This document shows, piece after piece, positions 63,496-64,000 of a DNA stretch of 64,000 nucleotides; within the stretch, counting starts at the first letter, position 1; the number at the start of each line of letters is the position of its first letter. The stretch is from Cephalotus follicularis (lineage: Eukaryota; Streptophyta; Magnoliopsida; Oxalidales; Cephalotaceae), in the NCBI GenBank assembly GCA_001972305.1, contig BDDD01005250.1:1-64000 (forward strand). The letters run 5' to 3'. Below the pieces are notes generated by a model, which saw only the letters and a list, made by a program, of their open reading frames with translations, had not been told where the DNA came from and searched no databases. A program made the position numbers and the translations under genes.

Positions 63496-64000
63496 ACCTT
63501 TTGTTTCGTAGTCGTGCTTGAGGAGAATTGGACATAAAGATGATCCAAGCACACGCACATATTGTAAGTGTTTATTGCTTTTATTGAAATGATTCATGTG
63601 TTACATTAATTGTTTGTTTATGCAATGAATGATTACGTATGCAATATCTTGTTTGATGTTTTTTTTTTATTTTCTGCCATGTTTCTCAATGCTTTGGTGC
63701 GTTAAAGTTTTTGAAAGAAAGAGTTTTGAAAAATCAAAGTTTTCTTGCTTTCAAAGCGTTTTTCACGTCCATGCTATATATTAACGTTAACGTTAATATA
63801 CACATTAACGTATATATGACCTACTGTTTTTACGCGTTAACGAAAATGGTTTCTCCTTCTATCCTTTTAGCGTCAACGCTACATATTAGCGTTAACGTTT
63901 ATGCTTTCATGTCAACGATGACGTTAACGTTATTATCCCATGTACACGAATGTACACGATTAACGTCAACGTGTATGATAGACGTCGACGCCTAAATACC
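63496..64000. other. Sequence after copia gag, no protein, ending in a GTYRAC cluster
   Basis: No protease or integrase motif can be read where pol should begin. From about 63700 the sequence changes character and enters a GTTAACG/GTCAACG cluster. It may be another LTR insertion whose start I cannot place. Confidence 0.45.
63783..63992. repeat. GTTAACG/GTCAACG motif cluster at the window end
   Basis: I count eight GTYRAC hexamers in about 210 bp, richer in GTTAAC than the other clusters, ending with GACGTCGACGCC. Confidence 0.8.

Overview
The window is plant nuclear DNA from a repeat-rich, probably pericentromeric, region of an angiosperm. Plant-type LTR retrotransposons cover almost all of it: Ty3/gypsy chromoviruses with a chromodomain-like tail, Athila-like and Tat-like gypsy elements, and a Sirevirus-like Ty1/copia element. 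Most recognisable primer-binding sites match initiator Met-tRNA (TGGTATCA...). I see no intact host gene, rRNA, tRNA or CRISPR array. The species cannot be named from the sequence alone.

Layout. Positions 1-391 are one end of a CACTA-like DNA transposon. Positions 392-2862 are the 5' LTR and degraded gag of a Tat-like element on the minus strand. Positions 2863-5848 are unassigned, with one weak exon-like stretch. From 5849 onward the sequence is a nest of insertions. Element X (plus; LTR 5849-6961 continuing at 41346-42598, broken gag to 44272) is the oldest container. Its LTR holds Athila-A (minus, 6962-41340), which has almost no internal region. The 3' LTR of Athila-A holds chromovirus T (7588-14770) and the gag-only element Z (14771-39607). 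Z in turn holds W (minus, 16181-23232), solo LTR V (24609-32204) and solo LTR S1 (minus, 33486-37034). V holds Athila-B (minus, 25327-29986), which carries a 967-codon gag-protease reading frame. The internal region of X is interrupted by element U (44273 to beyond the window). U carries solo LTR S2 (minus, 49107-52259), and its 3' LTR is interrupted at 54815 by copia element C. C is arranged LTR-internal-LTR-internal and contains solo LTR S3 (57536-60238). The longest chain is five levels: X > Athila-A > Z > V > Athila-B.

Six insertions (W, V, Athila-B, S1, S2, S3) have perfect 5-bp target-site duplications inside the window, and Athila-A has a 4/5 match, so the nesting is read directly from the sequence. 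All polyproteins are damaged by frameshifts, stops or deletions. The most intact parts are the W reverse transcriptase/RNase H, the T and W integrases, and the Athila-B gag-protease.

Most interesting signals. (1) Unrelated LTR families (gypsy chromovirus, Athila, copia) carry clusters of a short palindromic motif built on GTYRAC. In the best cases it is an 18-bp dyad of the form AAAGRCRTCGAYGYCTTT. (2) Two hairpins in the 3' half of the chromovirus LTRs, and one just before the polypurine tract, keep their pairing while their sequence changes. (3) The Athila-B reading frame carries four FYWW repeats after the protease, where reverse transcriptase would be expected. (4) A perfect 64-bp palindrome lies in the X LTR.
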